Source: Halocatena halophila
Lineage (GTDB): Archaea; Halobacteriota; Halobacteria; Halobacteriales; Haloarculaceae
DNA: 64,000 bases
NCBI GenBank assembly: GCA_027563145.1
Contig: CP071306.1
Coordinates: 62,001 to 126,000 of the forward strand
Direction: 5' to 3'
The translations under genes were made by a program, and so were the position numbers. Below, one piece after another: positions 17,433 to 24,949 of the stretch; the first letter of the stretch is position 1, and each line of letters starts with the position of its first letter. The notes under the pieces are model-generated. The model did no database searches. It was not told the DNA's origin and was given only the letters and a program-made list of their open reading frames with translations.

Positions 17433-17944
17433 GCCGATCCAACTACGCCATCATTGCACTGCTCGTTGCAGTGCCGTTGTTCGCCGGCGGGCTGGTTGCG
17501 CCAGTGCCGGACTACGACGCCCATCTGCAGTTTGACGCAAACGCCACGAGCAACATCTCAGAGACACAATCCCCAGAGATTCAGTATCAGAATCTCTCAC
17601 AACCTGCACAGCAACTGTTCGACCGCATAAAACGAGGGAATGGGAGCAATGCAACGCTCCAGGAACGGTTTCCCAATATCTCGGGCGTGACGATGAACAC
17701 CAGTGACGACGTGATCGTTCCGGTGGCGACTACACCGCAGGACTTCACACAGTATCACTCGGACACCGAGCGCGGTGGGATCCACGTTCTCGTCAAAGAC
17801 GGTGAGGACAACTACGAGATGTACGTCTATCAGGCGACACCAAAACCATCCACACAGTCTGTGCTTCTCCGACTCGGCGCACTCCTCGGAGCGATTACGC
17901 TCGGTACCGTGGCCGCCTATCTCAGGCTGACCCCCAGCGACTGA
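17429..17944 (+). CDS. Membrane-anchored accessory protein of the ABC exporter
   Basis: 171 residues with a hydrophobic helix at each end (about 6-26 and 145-165) and a 115-residue domain between them. The middle domain holds at least seven Asn-X-Ser/Thr sequons (NATSNIS, NLS, NGSNAT, NIS, NTS), which fits a location outside the cell where haloarchaeal N-glycosylation occurs. The start overlaps the permease stop by 4 nt. It is probably a dedicated extracytoplasmic partner of the exporter; no named family is recognised. Confidence 0.65.
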   Translation: MSRSNYAIIALLVAVPLFAGGLVAPVPDYDAHLQFDANATSNISETQSPEIQYQNLSQPAQQLFDRIKRGNGSNATLQERFPNISGVTMNTSDDVIVPVATTPQDFTQYHSDTERGGIHVLVKDGEDNYEMYVYQATPKPSTQSVLLRLGALLGAITLGTVAAYLRLTPSD

Positions 17945-17991
17945 GCGAACCGTATCAATACGCCGATATGCGTTGCTGGAAATGAAATCGT

Positions 17992-18735
17992 ATGCAAATC
18001 ACCCTCTGCGGTACCGGTGACGCCATGGGCATTCCGCCGGCGTTCTGTGATCTCGAGACCTGCAACGCGGACGCAAAACGTCGAAGATCGGCCCTGTTGG
18101 TCGAAGCCAATGAAACGACGATTCTCTGTGACTGTGGTCCCGACGTGAAAGCACAGCTGCGAGCGACAGACACGAAAGCGATCGATGGGGTATTCGTGAC
18201 ACACTTTCATCACGATCATGTCGGTGGTATCGACGAACTCGCAGCATTCGCACCGGTAATTGGATTCGATATTCATCTCACCGAAACCGCCATTGGACAC
18301 TTCGAGCGCGAGCGTGCGCATCTCACCGACGAGATCGAACCACGGCCAATACGGGCGCACCAGCCGGTCGAAATTGGAGCTGTTACTGTCACGCCATTGC
18401 CGGTGACCCACGCGCGCCCAGAATTCGAGACGGTCGCCTTCGCCATTGCGGCAGATGATCGGACGGTGGTGTACGCCCCTGACGTGGGTCGGATCGATCC
18501 GGACATGTCGATCCCATCCGAGATTGCTCTGTTGGTTGTCGGGGGTAATCGACTTTTTCGATCGGATGGTGGAGAAGACTCCATCAGGAAAATTGTCGAT
18601 CCATTTGCTCCCGAGCGTGTGGTGATAACCCACGTGAATGAGTGGTGGCTTGGGCAATCGACCAGCGAACTCCGCCGAATGACACGGGACACCGGCTACG
18701 AACTCGGTGACGATTACCAGATGATCACCGTATAG
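17992..18735 (+). CDS. MBL-fold metallo-hydrolase, PhnP-like
   Basis: 247 residues. The complete metal motif HFHHDH is at about residues 71-76, followed by VGGIDEL; later motifs include VTHARPEF, VVYAPDVG and VVITHVNEWW, which supply the remaining His and Asp ligands. The N-terminal part has GTGDAMGIPP and two cysteines, as in PhnP-like cyclic phosphodiesterases and tRNase Z relatives. The likely reaction is hydrolysis of a cyclic phosphate ester, but no phosphonate genes are nearby. It converges on the class V aminotransferase gene with a 1-nt gap. Confidence 0.85.
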   Translation: MQITLCGTGDAMGIPPAFCDLETCNADAKRRRSALLVEANETTILCDCGPDVKAQLRATDTKAIDGVFVTHFHHDHVGGIDELAAFAPVIGFDIHLTETAIGHFERERAHLTDEIEPRPIRAHQPVEIGAVTVTPLPVTHARPEFETVAFAIAADDRTVVYAPDVGRIDPDMSIPSEIALLVVGGNRLFRSDGGEDSIRKIVDPFAPERVVITHVNEWWLGQSTSELRRMTRDTGYELGDDYQMITV

Positions 18736-18736
18736 C

Positions 18737-19864
18737 CTACTTCTCGAGTAGCTCACCGACGGCCGCAATGAGATATGCGATCGGCTCGCGGCGTGCAGAA
18801 TGACCCATACAGCCAATCCGTACCACCTCACCCGCGAGATCGCCGAGCCCGCCCGCAATCTCGATGGAATACGTCTCGCGGAGCTGGCTGATGAGCCACT
18901 CGTCCGAAACCCCCGTCGGGAGTTTAAACGTCGTGAGACTCGGCAGCCACGAGGTTTCCTCGACGAACGGCTCCAGTCCATGTGTTTCGAGACCAGCCAC
19001 CAGCTCGCTTGCCACGCGACGGTGGCGTTCCCAGCGTTCCTCGAGTCCTTCCTCGGCCACGAGTCGCAAGGCCTCGCGCAGCGCGTACACGTTCGTTATC
19101 GGCGCTGTGTGGTGATACGCCCGCTCGCTCCCCCAGTAGCCCTCGAGCAACGAGAGATCGAGATACCAGGAGCGGACCGGCGACTCGCGGCCAAGGATGC
19201 GATCCATCGCCCGATCGGAGAGCGTGAGCGGACTCGCCCCCGGCGGACAGGAGAGACACTTCTGGCCGCCCGCGTAGGCCACGTCGATCCCCCAGTCATC
19301 AACGCGGAGCTCGACGCCTCCAAGTGACGTGACAGTGTCGGCGATCACGAACGCGTCGTGGGCATGGGCGATCTCCACCAGCTCTGAAACGTCAGGCTGA
19401 AGAACGCCTGTGGAGGTTTCAGCGTGAACGAAGCCAAAGACGGTTGGCTGGTGGGTGTCGAACGCGTCGGCAACCGCGGCCGACGAAAGTGGTGCTCCCC
19501 ACGGAGCGTCCACCGTCACGACCTCGCCGCCTGCCCGCTCTGCCATCGCCGCCATCCGATGGCCGAAATAGCCGTTGGTCGGCACCAGCACGGTGTCACC
19601 TGGCCGAACGAGATTCGCAAACGCGGCCTCCATTGCGGCCGACCCCGTCCCACTCACCGGAATCGTCCACTTATTGGTGGTCTGAAACGTGTATCTGAGC
19701 AGCTCCTGGACCTCGTCCATCACCTCTAGAAACGCAGGATCTAGATGCCCGACGAGCGGCGTCCCCATTGTGCGAAGAACGCGAGGGTGAACCATGCTGG
19801 GACCAGGGCCAAGCAACGTCCGGTCCGGTGGCGACAACTCATCGATGGCTGGCGGCGCGTGCAT
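18737..19864 (-). CDS. Class V aminotransferase (alanine-glyoxylate/serine-pyruvate type)
   Basis: 375 residues of fold-type I PLP enzyme. Typical marks are LGPGPSMVHPRVLRTM at the N-terminus, VSGTGSAAMEAA for the phosphate-binding loop, FVHAETSTGV, DTVTSLGG with the PLP-pyridine Asp, and GGQKCLSCPPG with the Schiff-base Lys. The family transfers amino groups from alanine or serine to glyoxylate; some haloarchaeal members serve other donors. It forms a single gene with its own promoter region upstream of 19864. Confidence 0.9.
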   Translation of the reverse strand: MHAPPAIDELSPPDRTLLGPGPSMVHPRVLRTMGTPLVGHLDPAFLEVMDEVQELLRYTFQTTNKWTIPVSGTGSAAMEAAFANLVRPGDTVLVPTNGYFGHRMAAMAERAGGEVVTVDAPWGAPLSSAAVADAFDTHQPTVFGFVHAETSTGVLQPDVSELVEIAHAHDAFVIADTVTSLGGVELRVDDWGIDVAYAGGQKCLSCPPGASPLTLSDRAMDRILGRESPVRSWYLDLSLLEGYWGSERAYHHTAPITNVYALREALRLVAEEGLEERWERHRRVASELVAGLETHGLEPFVEETSWLPSLTTFKLPTGVSDEWLISQLRETYSIEIAGGLGDLAGEVVRIGCMGHSARREPIAYLIAAVGELLEK

Positions 19865-19965
19865 ATCGGTCGGTCACACAGAGCAGCCAAAAACACACCG
19901 GTGGCCACCCAAAGTTGCAGGAGACGTGCACAAAAGATATGTATATAGACAGCATACTGTCACAT

Positions 19966-20238
19966 ATGTCTCTCCCCGATTCGGAATCCAGCACCGAGCG
20001 GTCGGTTTCCGGATTCGTTCGTGCCATCACGACACCGCGCTCGCTTGTCTTTGCATACGGCATCGAACTAGTCGTCTTCCTGACTCTCCTCATCGGAATC
20101 TACGTCGCGTATTCGGCGTCGCTGATCGGATTCACCACGTCGATGCTGGCAATTGCTGCGCTCGTACTCCTCGAACTCGCTGCAGACCGATTCATTGTCC
20201 CACACGTTGGGGCAAAACTCGAGAGCAAAACGCAATAA
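19966..20238 (+). CDS. Small two-helix membrane protein
   Basis: 90 residues from the ATG before SLPDSES. A hydrophilic N-terminus is followed by two helices at about 28-50 and 55-72. A TATATA element at 19940-19947 lies 20-25 nt before this ATG; an upstream ATG at 19939 sits inside that element and is therefore unlikely. No named family is recognised. An inverted repeat (TAACCACG 20236-20243 with CGTGGTTA 20274-20281) spans the stop and may shape the 3' end of the RNA. Confidence 0.55.
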   Translation: MSLPDSESSTERSVSGFVRAITTPRSLVFAYGIELVVFLTLLIGIYVAYSASLIGFTTSMLAIAALVLLELAADRFIVPHVGAKLESKTQ

Positions 20239-20286
20239 CCACGTTATCACCCAAACTATTGACCAGATACTATCGTGGTTAATTCC

Positions 20287-20307
20287 ATATCAATATCGCA
20301 TTGATAT
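20287..20307. promoter_or_regulatory. Palindrome upstream of a small haloarchaeal gene
   Basis: A perfect inverted repeat ATATCAAT-ATCGC-ATTGATAT. It lies 31 nt upstream of a box A (about 20338-20345) for the next gene, a position used by activators or repressors. Nothing identifies the regulator. Confidence 0.35.
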
Positions 20308-20369
20308 CTTAAGACCATAGTATTCCTAAAACGCAGAATATTTATCGTGGTGTTGGATAGCGAAATTTG

Positions 20370-20555
20370 ATGGGAGAACGATCGGATGCAGTGAGTTCGA
20401 ATGGTGTGCTCAGTGACGATGTGGCCGGTTCGCTCGGGCTTGCAGATCTCGAGTCCTACACCTGTTATGAAGACGGAGATTGCTTTGTAATCTGTGATCG
20501 GTCGAACGCAACGGCGTGGATACGATCGGATACGACCGCGCCGATCGAACAGTAG
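20370..20555 (+). CDS. Small conserved haloarchaeal protein
   Basis: 61 residues with an acidic N-terminus and a compact C-terminal motif YEDGDCFVICDRSNATAWIRSD. Similar short proteins ending in an ICDR/ICER-N-AWIRSD-type motif are common in haloarchaea, from memory and without a known function. The ATG at 20370 is preferred over a TTG one codon upstream; a box A lies about 28 nt before it, so the message is probably leaderless. Confidence 0.65.
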   Translation: MGERSDAVSSNGVLSDDVAGSLGLADLESYTCYEDGDCFVICDRSNATAWIRSDTTAPIEQ

Positions 20556-20564
20556 GCCCGGTGC

Positions 20565-21818
20565 TCACCAGCAATCGCGACAGTAGATGTTGGTGAGATC
20601 GAGCGTCGGATCGTAGAGTGGAGGTACGATGTACGTTCCACAGTTACGACACCAGCTCCAGTAGCCAAATCCGGTGCCGAAAACTGGCATTGGCTGGGCG
20701 GCGACGACTGACGGGCGGTCCTTCGATTCGATTTCGATCCAGTCATCTGTCACCGCACGGACGGTGCCGTCGATTGAGGCGTGCTGTGGGTTGGAAATTC
20801 CGCTCTCTGATGGACGAGCAATCATCTCGCCTCGTTCAACGACGGTTCCCGGCTCGACGATGGGCTCGCTCGGCGCGACGACGCCCTCGAACGCGGGATT
20901 GGAACACAACGGGATTCTGACTGCCTCCGGTTCGATTGCAGCCGTCGGCTCGGTTTCGAACGTCTTTGTATCCCGATCATACGTTTCGAGCACGTTGACG
21001 CGGTCGTCACCGAGAGTGTGTTCCTGGATGGTTGTTTCATCGAGCACGAGCACGCAGTTCGTCCGTTTTCGAATGCCGTACCGGTCGGGTGGCGAGTCCG
21101 TCGCGAAACACCAGCCAGGGCCACCGTCGGCGAGTACTGCCTGTGGATCGAGCTCATCTGGATCCACGCCAGCCGCAGAGAGCAGCTCCGTTCCAGGTGT
21201 CCCGATCGGCGCGCGAACGAACCGATGCGTTGGAACGTCGCCATCGATGTGGAGATATTTCTCCGTGACCGGCGTGCCTGCCGTGAGCGCCCGATAGATG
21301 TTGAACAGCGTCTCCGTGTTGTGGACGATCCAGCCGTGATCCATCGGCAGATCATTGCCGATCACCGTGTCGGCGACCAGTCGCAACAGGACGCTCTCCA
21401 TACCGTACTCATAGCGGTCCTCCGTGTATGCGATGACGATCCCTGTCTCATCGTCGTCGATCGGCAGCGCATCGGGGAGATACACCGTCGGCTCAAGATG
21501 GTCTTCGAGCGCTGTGAGGTGGGGCTCGCGATCGGTAACTTTCGCGCCGATCACGATCACTGAAAACAGTTCCTCGTGCAGGCGCTCAAGAAGCGTCCCC
21601 AACTCGTTTGCGTGGGCAGTTCCAAGCCATTTGTCGATGAAGAAGTTTGGTTCGCTCTCCTGGTGATTTACCAACAGCCCATCGACGGCGTCCACGTGCT
21701 CCCATTTCGCGTACGACGGGAAGCCAGCGCCACCACTGCCTGCGATTCCGGCCGATCGAATCGTCGTTCGAATGGCCGGCACCGTCGTCTCGGAGAGATC
21801 GACGCTGGACTGGCGCAT
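20565..21818 (-). CDS. RnfC/Nqo1-like flavin and SLBB-domain protein
   Basis: 417 residues from the ATG before RQSSVDL. IRSAGIAGSGGAGFPSYAKW matches the FMN-binding loop of complex I 51-kDa subunits and RnfC; LLVNHQESEPNFFIDKW continues it. The central part resembles the SLBB region, and the C-terminal part has a lipoyl-like GTVVERGEMIA hairpin. A final cysteine set (SWCRNCGTY, IYCRDCW) could bind zinc or a cluster. No Rnf or Nuo partner genes are nearby, so it probably acts as a stand-alone electron-transfer adaptor. It is divergent from paaK. Confidence 0.75.
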   Translation of the reverse strand: MRQSSVDLSETTVPAIRTTIRSAGIAGSGGAGFPSYAKWEHVDAVDGLLVNHQESEPNFFIDKWLGTAHANELGTLLERLHEELFSVIVIGAKVTDREPHLTALEDHLEPTVYLPDALPIDDDETGIVIAYTEDRYEYGMESVLLRLVADTVIGNDLPMDHGWIVHNTETLFNIYRALTAGTPVTEKYLHIDGDVPTHRFVRAPIGTPGTELLSAAGVDPDELDPQAVLADGGPGWCFATDSPPDRYGIRKRTNCVLVLDETTIQEHTLGDDRVNVLETYDRDTKTFETEPTAAIEPEAVRIPLCSNPAFEGVVAPSEPIVEPGTVVERGEMIARPSESGISNPQHASIDGTVRAVTDDWIEIESKDRPSVVAAQPMPVFGTGFGYWSWCRNCGTYIVPPLYDPTLDLTNIYCRDCW

Positions 21819-21955
21819 GTGATATGATAATTCATGACAATGTTTAACTCTGCCGAGTAATTCGGAGTTTCTCGCCAGTGATACCGTCGAGATAACAACG
21901 ATCAAGTGGGTATCAGCACCCAAATTGCTATCAACTATTATCCGGAATATTATCT

Positions 21956-23248
21956 ATGTACGATTCGATAGAGACGGCCGATCGGACCGAGCTGTGCGAC
22001 CTACAGAGCAAGCGGCTTCGTTCAGTTCTCGAACGCGCGTACGAATCGGTACCGTTCTACCGCGATCGACTGGACGAGGTGGGAATCCAACCAGGGACGA
22101 TTGGTGACATCGATGCCATTGAACGACTTCCATTGACAACCTCAGATGCGTTTCGATCGTCGTATCCTGATGGACTGTTCGCAGTCGAGTGGGACGATAT
22201 CCAGCGGATCCACGCCTCCTCAGGAACGACAGGCCGTCCGAAGATCGTCGGCTACACGGACGGCGATCTCGAGCGCTGGGGATCGGTGATGGCACGATCT
22301 TTTGTTGCCGCGGGCGTCTCAGTTGATGAGATTGTCCAGAACGCCTACGGTTACGGGCTGTTCACCGGCGGTCTGGGCTTTCACGACGGCGGTGAGGCGC
22401 TTGGTGCGACGGTGATTCCAGTTGGTGGGGGCAACACCGCCCGCCAGATCGACCTCCTCTGTGAGCTAGAAAGCGATGCACTCGCGTGTACGCCGTCGTA
22501 CTGTCTGTATCTGGCAGAAGCGCTCGACGAACGCGGGGTTGATCCCTCATCACTGGCTCTTTCGACGGTGCTGATCGGTGCAGAGCCATTCACTGAGCCA
22601 CTGCGGGCAGAAATCGAGGAGAAACTCGACGTGACGGCGATCGACGTGTATGGACTCTCGGAGATCATCGGTCCGGGCGTCTCGATCGAGTGTGATCACC
22701 AGAATGGCCTTCACATCTGGGAAGATCACTTCTATCCGGAGATCATTGATCCAGAAACCGGAATGGTGCTTCCGGATGGAGAGACCGGCGAGCTCGTGCT
22801 GACGACGCTCACCAAAGTGGCACAGCCCGTGCTACGATACCGAACTGGCGACATCACCTCGCTGACCCGCGAGCGGTGTGCCTGTGGTCGAACACACGCC
22901 CGGATGGCTCCCATAACGGGTCGGACTGATGATCTGCTCATTATTCGTGGTGTCAACGTTTATCCGAGTCAGATCGAAGACGCACTGCTCTCTGTGAACT
23001 CTGTCGCTCCTCACTATCGGATCGACTGTCATCGGGATGGCCAGCTCGATCGGCTCACGATCACCGTTGAGCGCACTCCAGAGCGTTCCGGCACAGCGGA
23101 GACGATCGAAGCCGACATCAGAACCGAACTGTCGCGAGCTCTCGAGCTCACACCAGACGAAATTGATATTGTCTCACCAGGGACGATCGAGCGAACCGAG
23201 ACGGGAAAAGTCCAGCGCGTGTTCGACCACCGGAACGGCGATCCCTGA
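21956..23248 (+). CDS. paaK: Phenylacetate-CoA ligase-type AMP-forming enzyme
   Basis: 430 residues of the ANL superfamily, the length of PaaK. The nucleotide motif SSGTTGRPK is near residues 86-95; YGLSEIIGPG, the hinge region RYRTGDITSL, and GRTDDLLIIRGVNVYP follow in order. ERTETGKVQRVF gives the C-terminal catalytic Lys. CACGRTHARM adds a Cys pair typical of archaeal PaaK. It activates phenylacetate or another aryl acid with ATP and CoA. No phenylacetate epoxidase genes are in the window, so the substrate may differ. Confidence 0.88.
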   Translation: MYDSIETADRTELCDLQSKRLRSVLERAYESVPFYRDRLDEVGIQPGTIGDIDAIERLPLTTSDAFRSSYPDGLFAVEWDDIQRIHASSGTTGRPKIVGYTDGDLERWGSVMARSFVAAGVSVDEIVQNAYGYGLFTGGLGFHDGGEALGATVIPVGGGNTARQIDLLCELESDALACTPSYCLYLAEALDERGVDPSSLALSTVLIGAEPFTEPLRAEIEEKLDVTAIDVYGLSEIIGPGVSIECDHQNGLHIWEDHFYPEIIDPETGMVLPDGETGELVLTTLTKVAQPVLRYRTGDITSLTRERCACGRTHARMAPITGRTDDLLIIRGVNVYPSQIEDALLSVNSVAPHYRIDCHRDGQLDRLTITVERTPERSGTAETIEADIRTELSRALELTPDEIDIVSPGTIERTETGKVQRVFDHRNGDP

Positions 23249-23280
23249 CGATTATGTGACTGCCAGTCGTTTGGTTGGGC

Positions 23281-23562
23281 ATGTCCGAACGCCTCTCCGA
23301 TGCAGAGATCGACGCCAAGCTGAGCGACGACTGGACGCGTGACGGTGACGAAATCGTTCGCACGTACGAGTTCGACAGCTATCTCGCCGGCGTCGGCTTT
23401 GCCAGCGGGGTTGGGGGAATCGCCCAGGAGGCCTATCACCATCCAGAGATCACGATCAGCTGGCAGGCCGTCGAAGTACGATTCACCACACACGATGTGG
23501 GAGCCATTACCCAGCGGGATATCGATCTCGCAGCGCGGTGTGACTCGCTGTTCGACTCGTGA
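23281..23562 (+). CDS. phhB: Pterin-4a-carbinolamine dehydratase
   Basis: 93 residues, the usual length. EAYHHPEITISWQAVEVRFTTHD carries the conserved active-site histidines of the PCD/DCoH family. The enzyme dehydrates 4a-hydroxytetrahydrobiopterin; in archaea it may also act in molybdopterin or folate-like pterin metabolism. The second in-frame ATG (23281) is chosen over one 6 nt upstream. The stop overlaps the start of the LWR-salt gene. Confidence 0.88.
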   Translation: MSERLSDAEIDAKLSDDWTRDGDEIVRTYEFDSYLAGVGFASGVGGIAQEAYHHPEITISWQAVEVRFTTHDVGAITQRDIDLAARCDSLFDS

Positions 23563-23951
23563 GCCGTCCACCTGCCGAGTATGTGGTTCGCGTTACGTTC
23601 CGACTCGAGCCAAACACTGGTCGGATCGATCCACAGCGGTTTCAGACAACCGTCGCCTGGCCGGCACCGACGCCCGGTGAGGAGGGATGGCTATGGTTTC
23701 GAAATCATCTCTGGCGGGGCGAGCTCACAGCCACCGGGCCGGTTCGTGAACGCGCCGCTCGAACGCTCGACGTCGCCCACATCGAGCAGATATCGTTCAG
23801 CGAGCTGCAGACGACGGAGTCGTATCTCGATGCCCTCTACGAGAAGATCGAGACTCGTCTCGACGATCCCGATCGGCCGTTCAAAAGCGCGACGAGCATT
23901 GAGGCCGTCATTCGGAACTATTTCGGCTCATCGATCCGCGTCCGGTCATAA
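23559..23951 (+). CDS. LWR-salt protein
   Basis: 130 residues, beginning with GTG overlapping the previous stop by 4 nt, so the two are translated from one message. The motif FRNHLWRGELTATGPV contains the Leu-Trp-Arg signature of the haloarchaea-restricted LWR-salt family. The protein is acidic toward the C-terminus (LYEKIETRLDDPDRPF). No biochemical role is known. The link with the pterin enzyme is shown by overlap, not by function. Confidence 0.85.
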   Translation: MSRPPAEYVVRVTFRLEPNTGRIDPQRFQTTVAWPAPTPGEEGWLWFRNHLWRGELTATGPVRERAARTLDVAHIEQISFSELQTTESYLDALYEKIETRLDDPDRPFKSATSIEAVIRNYFGSSIRVRS

Positions 23952-23998
23952 TAACGGACAGAAAGGCTAAGAGTGCGCACGGCGTATCTTACGGTCGG

Positions 23999-24670
23999 AT
24001 GGCTTCGACGCTAGGCGAGTATGATTTCTGGTTGTTCGATCTCGATGGAACGCTGGTGGATGTCGAGCCGAGCTATCGATCGTCGGTGATCGAAACCGTC
24101 GGCGACCGTCTCGGTCACGGCTTCACCGAAGAAGAGCGAACGGTGCTCTGGCATGGCTTTGGCGATCGACGCCAGCATCTTCTAGAGCGCCACTCGATCG
24201 ATCCAGAGCGCTTCTGGAAACATTTCCACGAGGTGGAAGATCCAATTGCCCGCGCCGAAGCGACGTATCTGTTCGAGGATGCCGAAATGATGTTTGCCAG
24301 CCTCGATCGACCGGCCGGACTGGTAACACACTGTCAGCGCTATCTCACCGATCCGGTGCTCGATTCGCTCGACATTCGGGACTGGTTCGAGAGCGTCCTC
24401 TGTTGTACCGAAGAAACCGGCTGGAAGCCTGACCCCCGACCGATCGAACGGACGATGTCGGCAATGGGGCTGTCGTCCGGTGGCACCACCCGTGGTGTAC
24501 TCGTCGGTGACAATCAACAGGACGTTGGGGCCGCCTGGAACGTCGGCCTCGATGCGGTCCACGTCGAGCGACACGGACCCAGAGCTCGTGGGGCGTGCGT
24601 GCTCGGCGACCGGCGCGTCCGTGGGCTCGATGAGCTCGTCGGACGGTCCCACGAGCCGGCGATGGACTAG
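23999..24670 (+). CDS. HAD-superfamily hydrolase
   Basis: 223 residues. Motif I FDLDGTLVD is near residues 14-22 with the nucleophile Asp; LVTHCQ holds motif II, GWKPDPRP motif III Lys, and GVLVGDNQQDVGAAWNVG motif IV. The helical cap between motif I and II matches phosphoglycolate phosphatase-like members. It removes phosphate from a small molecule. The 3' end overlaps the convergent zinc-type small gene by 4 nt. Confidence 0.85.
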   Translation: MASTLGEYDFWLFDLDGTLVDVEPSYRSSVIETVGDRLGHGFTEEERTVLWHGFGDRRQHLLERHSIDPERFWKHFHEVEDPIARAEATYLFEDAEMMFASLDRPAGLVTHCQRYLTDPVLDSLDIRDWFESVLCCTEETGWKPDPRPIERTMSAMGLSSGGTTRGVLVGDNQQDVGAAWNVGLDAVHVERHGPRARGACVLGDRRVRGLDELVGRSHEPAMD

Positions 24671-24891
24671 TCGTCGTACTGATCTGTCTCGTCTTCGATC
24701 GGTATTTCGAGCTCCGTTTTTCCGATCGAATCTACTGGTGCCTCCATTTCGAGCGTCGTATCACAGTCAGGACACGGGACGGCGAATCGAATGCCGATAC
24801 CGCCGTCCGACTGGTCGTACAGATCGAGCACGACGGTGTCGGACGGGTACAGATACTCGGCGGTGACAGGGTGCTCACAGCTCATGGTCAT
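24667..24891 (-). CDS. Small CxxC protein of unknown function
   Basis: 74 residues (or 72 if the second ATG at 24885 is used). The core PAVPCPDCDTTLEME-like stretch carries one CxxC pair, with a further Cys near the N-terminus (MSCEHP), so a metal site or redox pair is possible. Very acidic C-terminus (IEDETDQYDD). Similar short proteins are common in haloarchaea; none is characterised. Confidence 0.55.
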   Translation of the reverse strand: MTMSCEHPVTAEYLYPSDTVVLDLYDQSDGGIGIRFAVPCPDCDTTLEMEAPVDSIGKTELEIPIEDETDQYDD

Positions 24892-24949
24892 CTGGGAGTG
24901 ACTCCCAATCGAGCTACGTCTAACAGGCAGTTGAACGCTTTGCCGGCAC

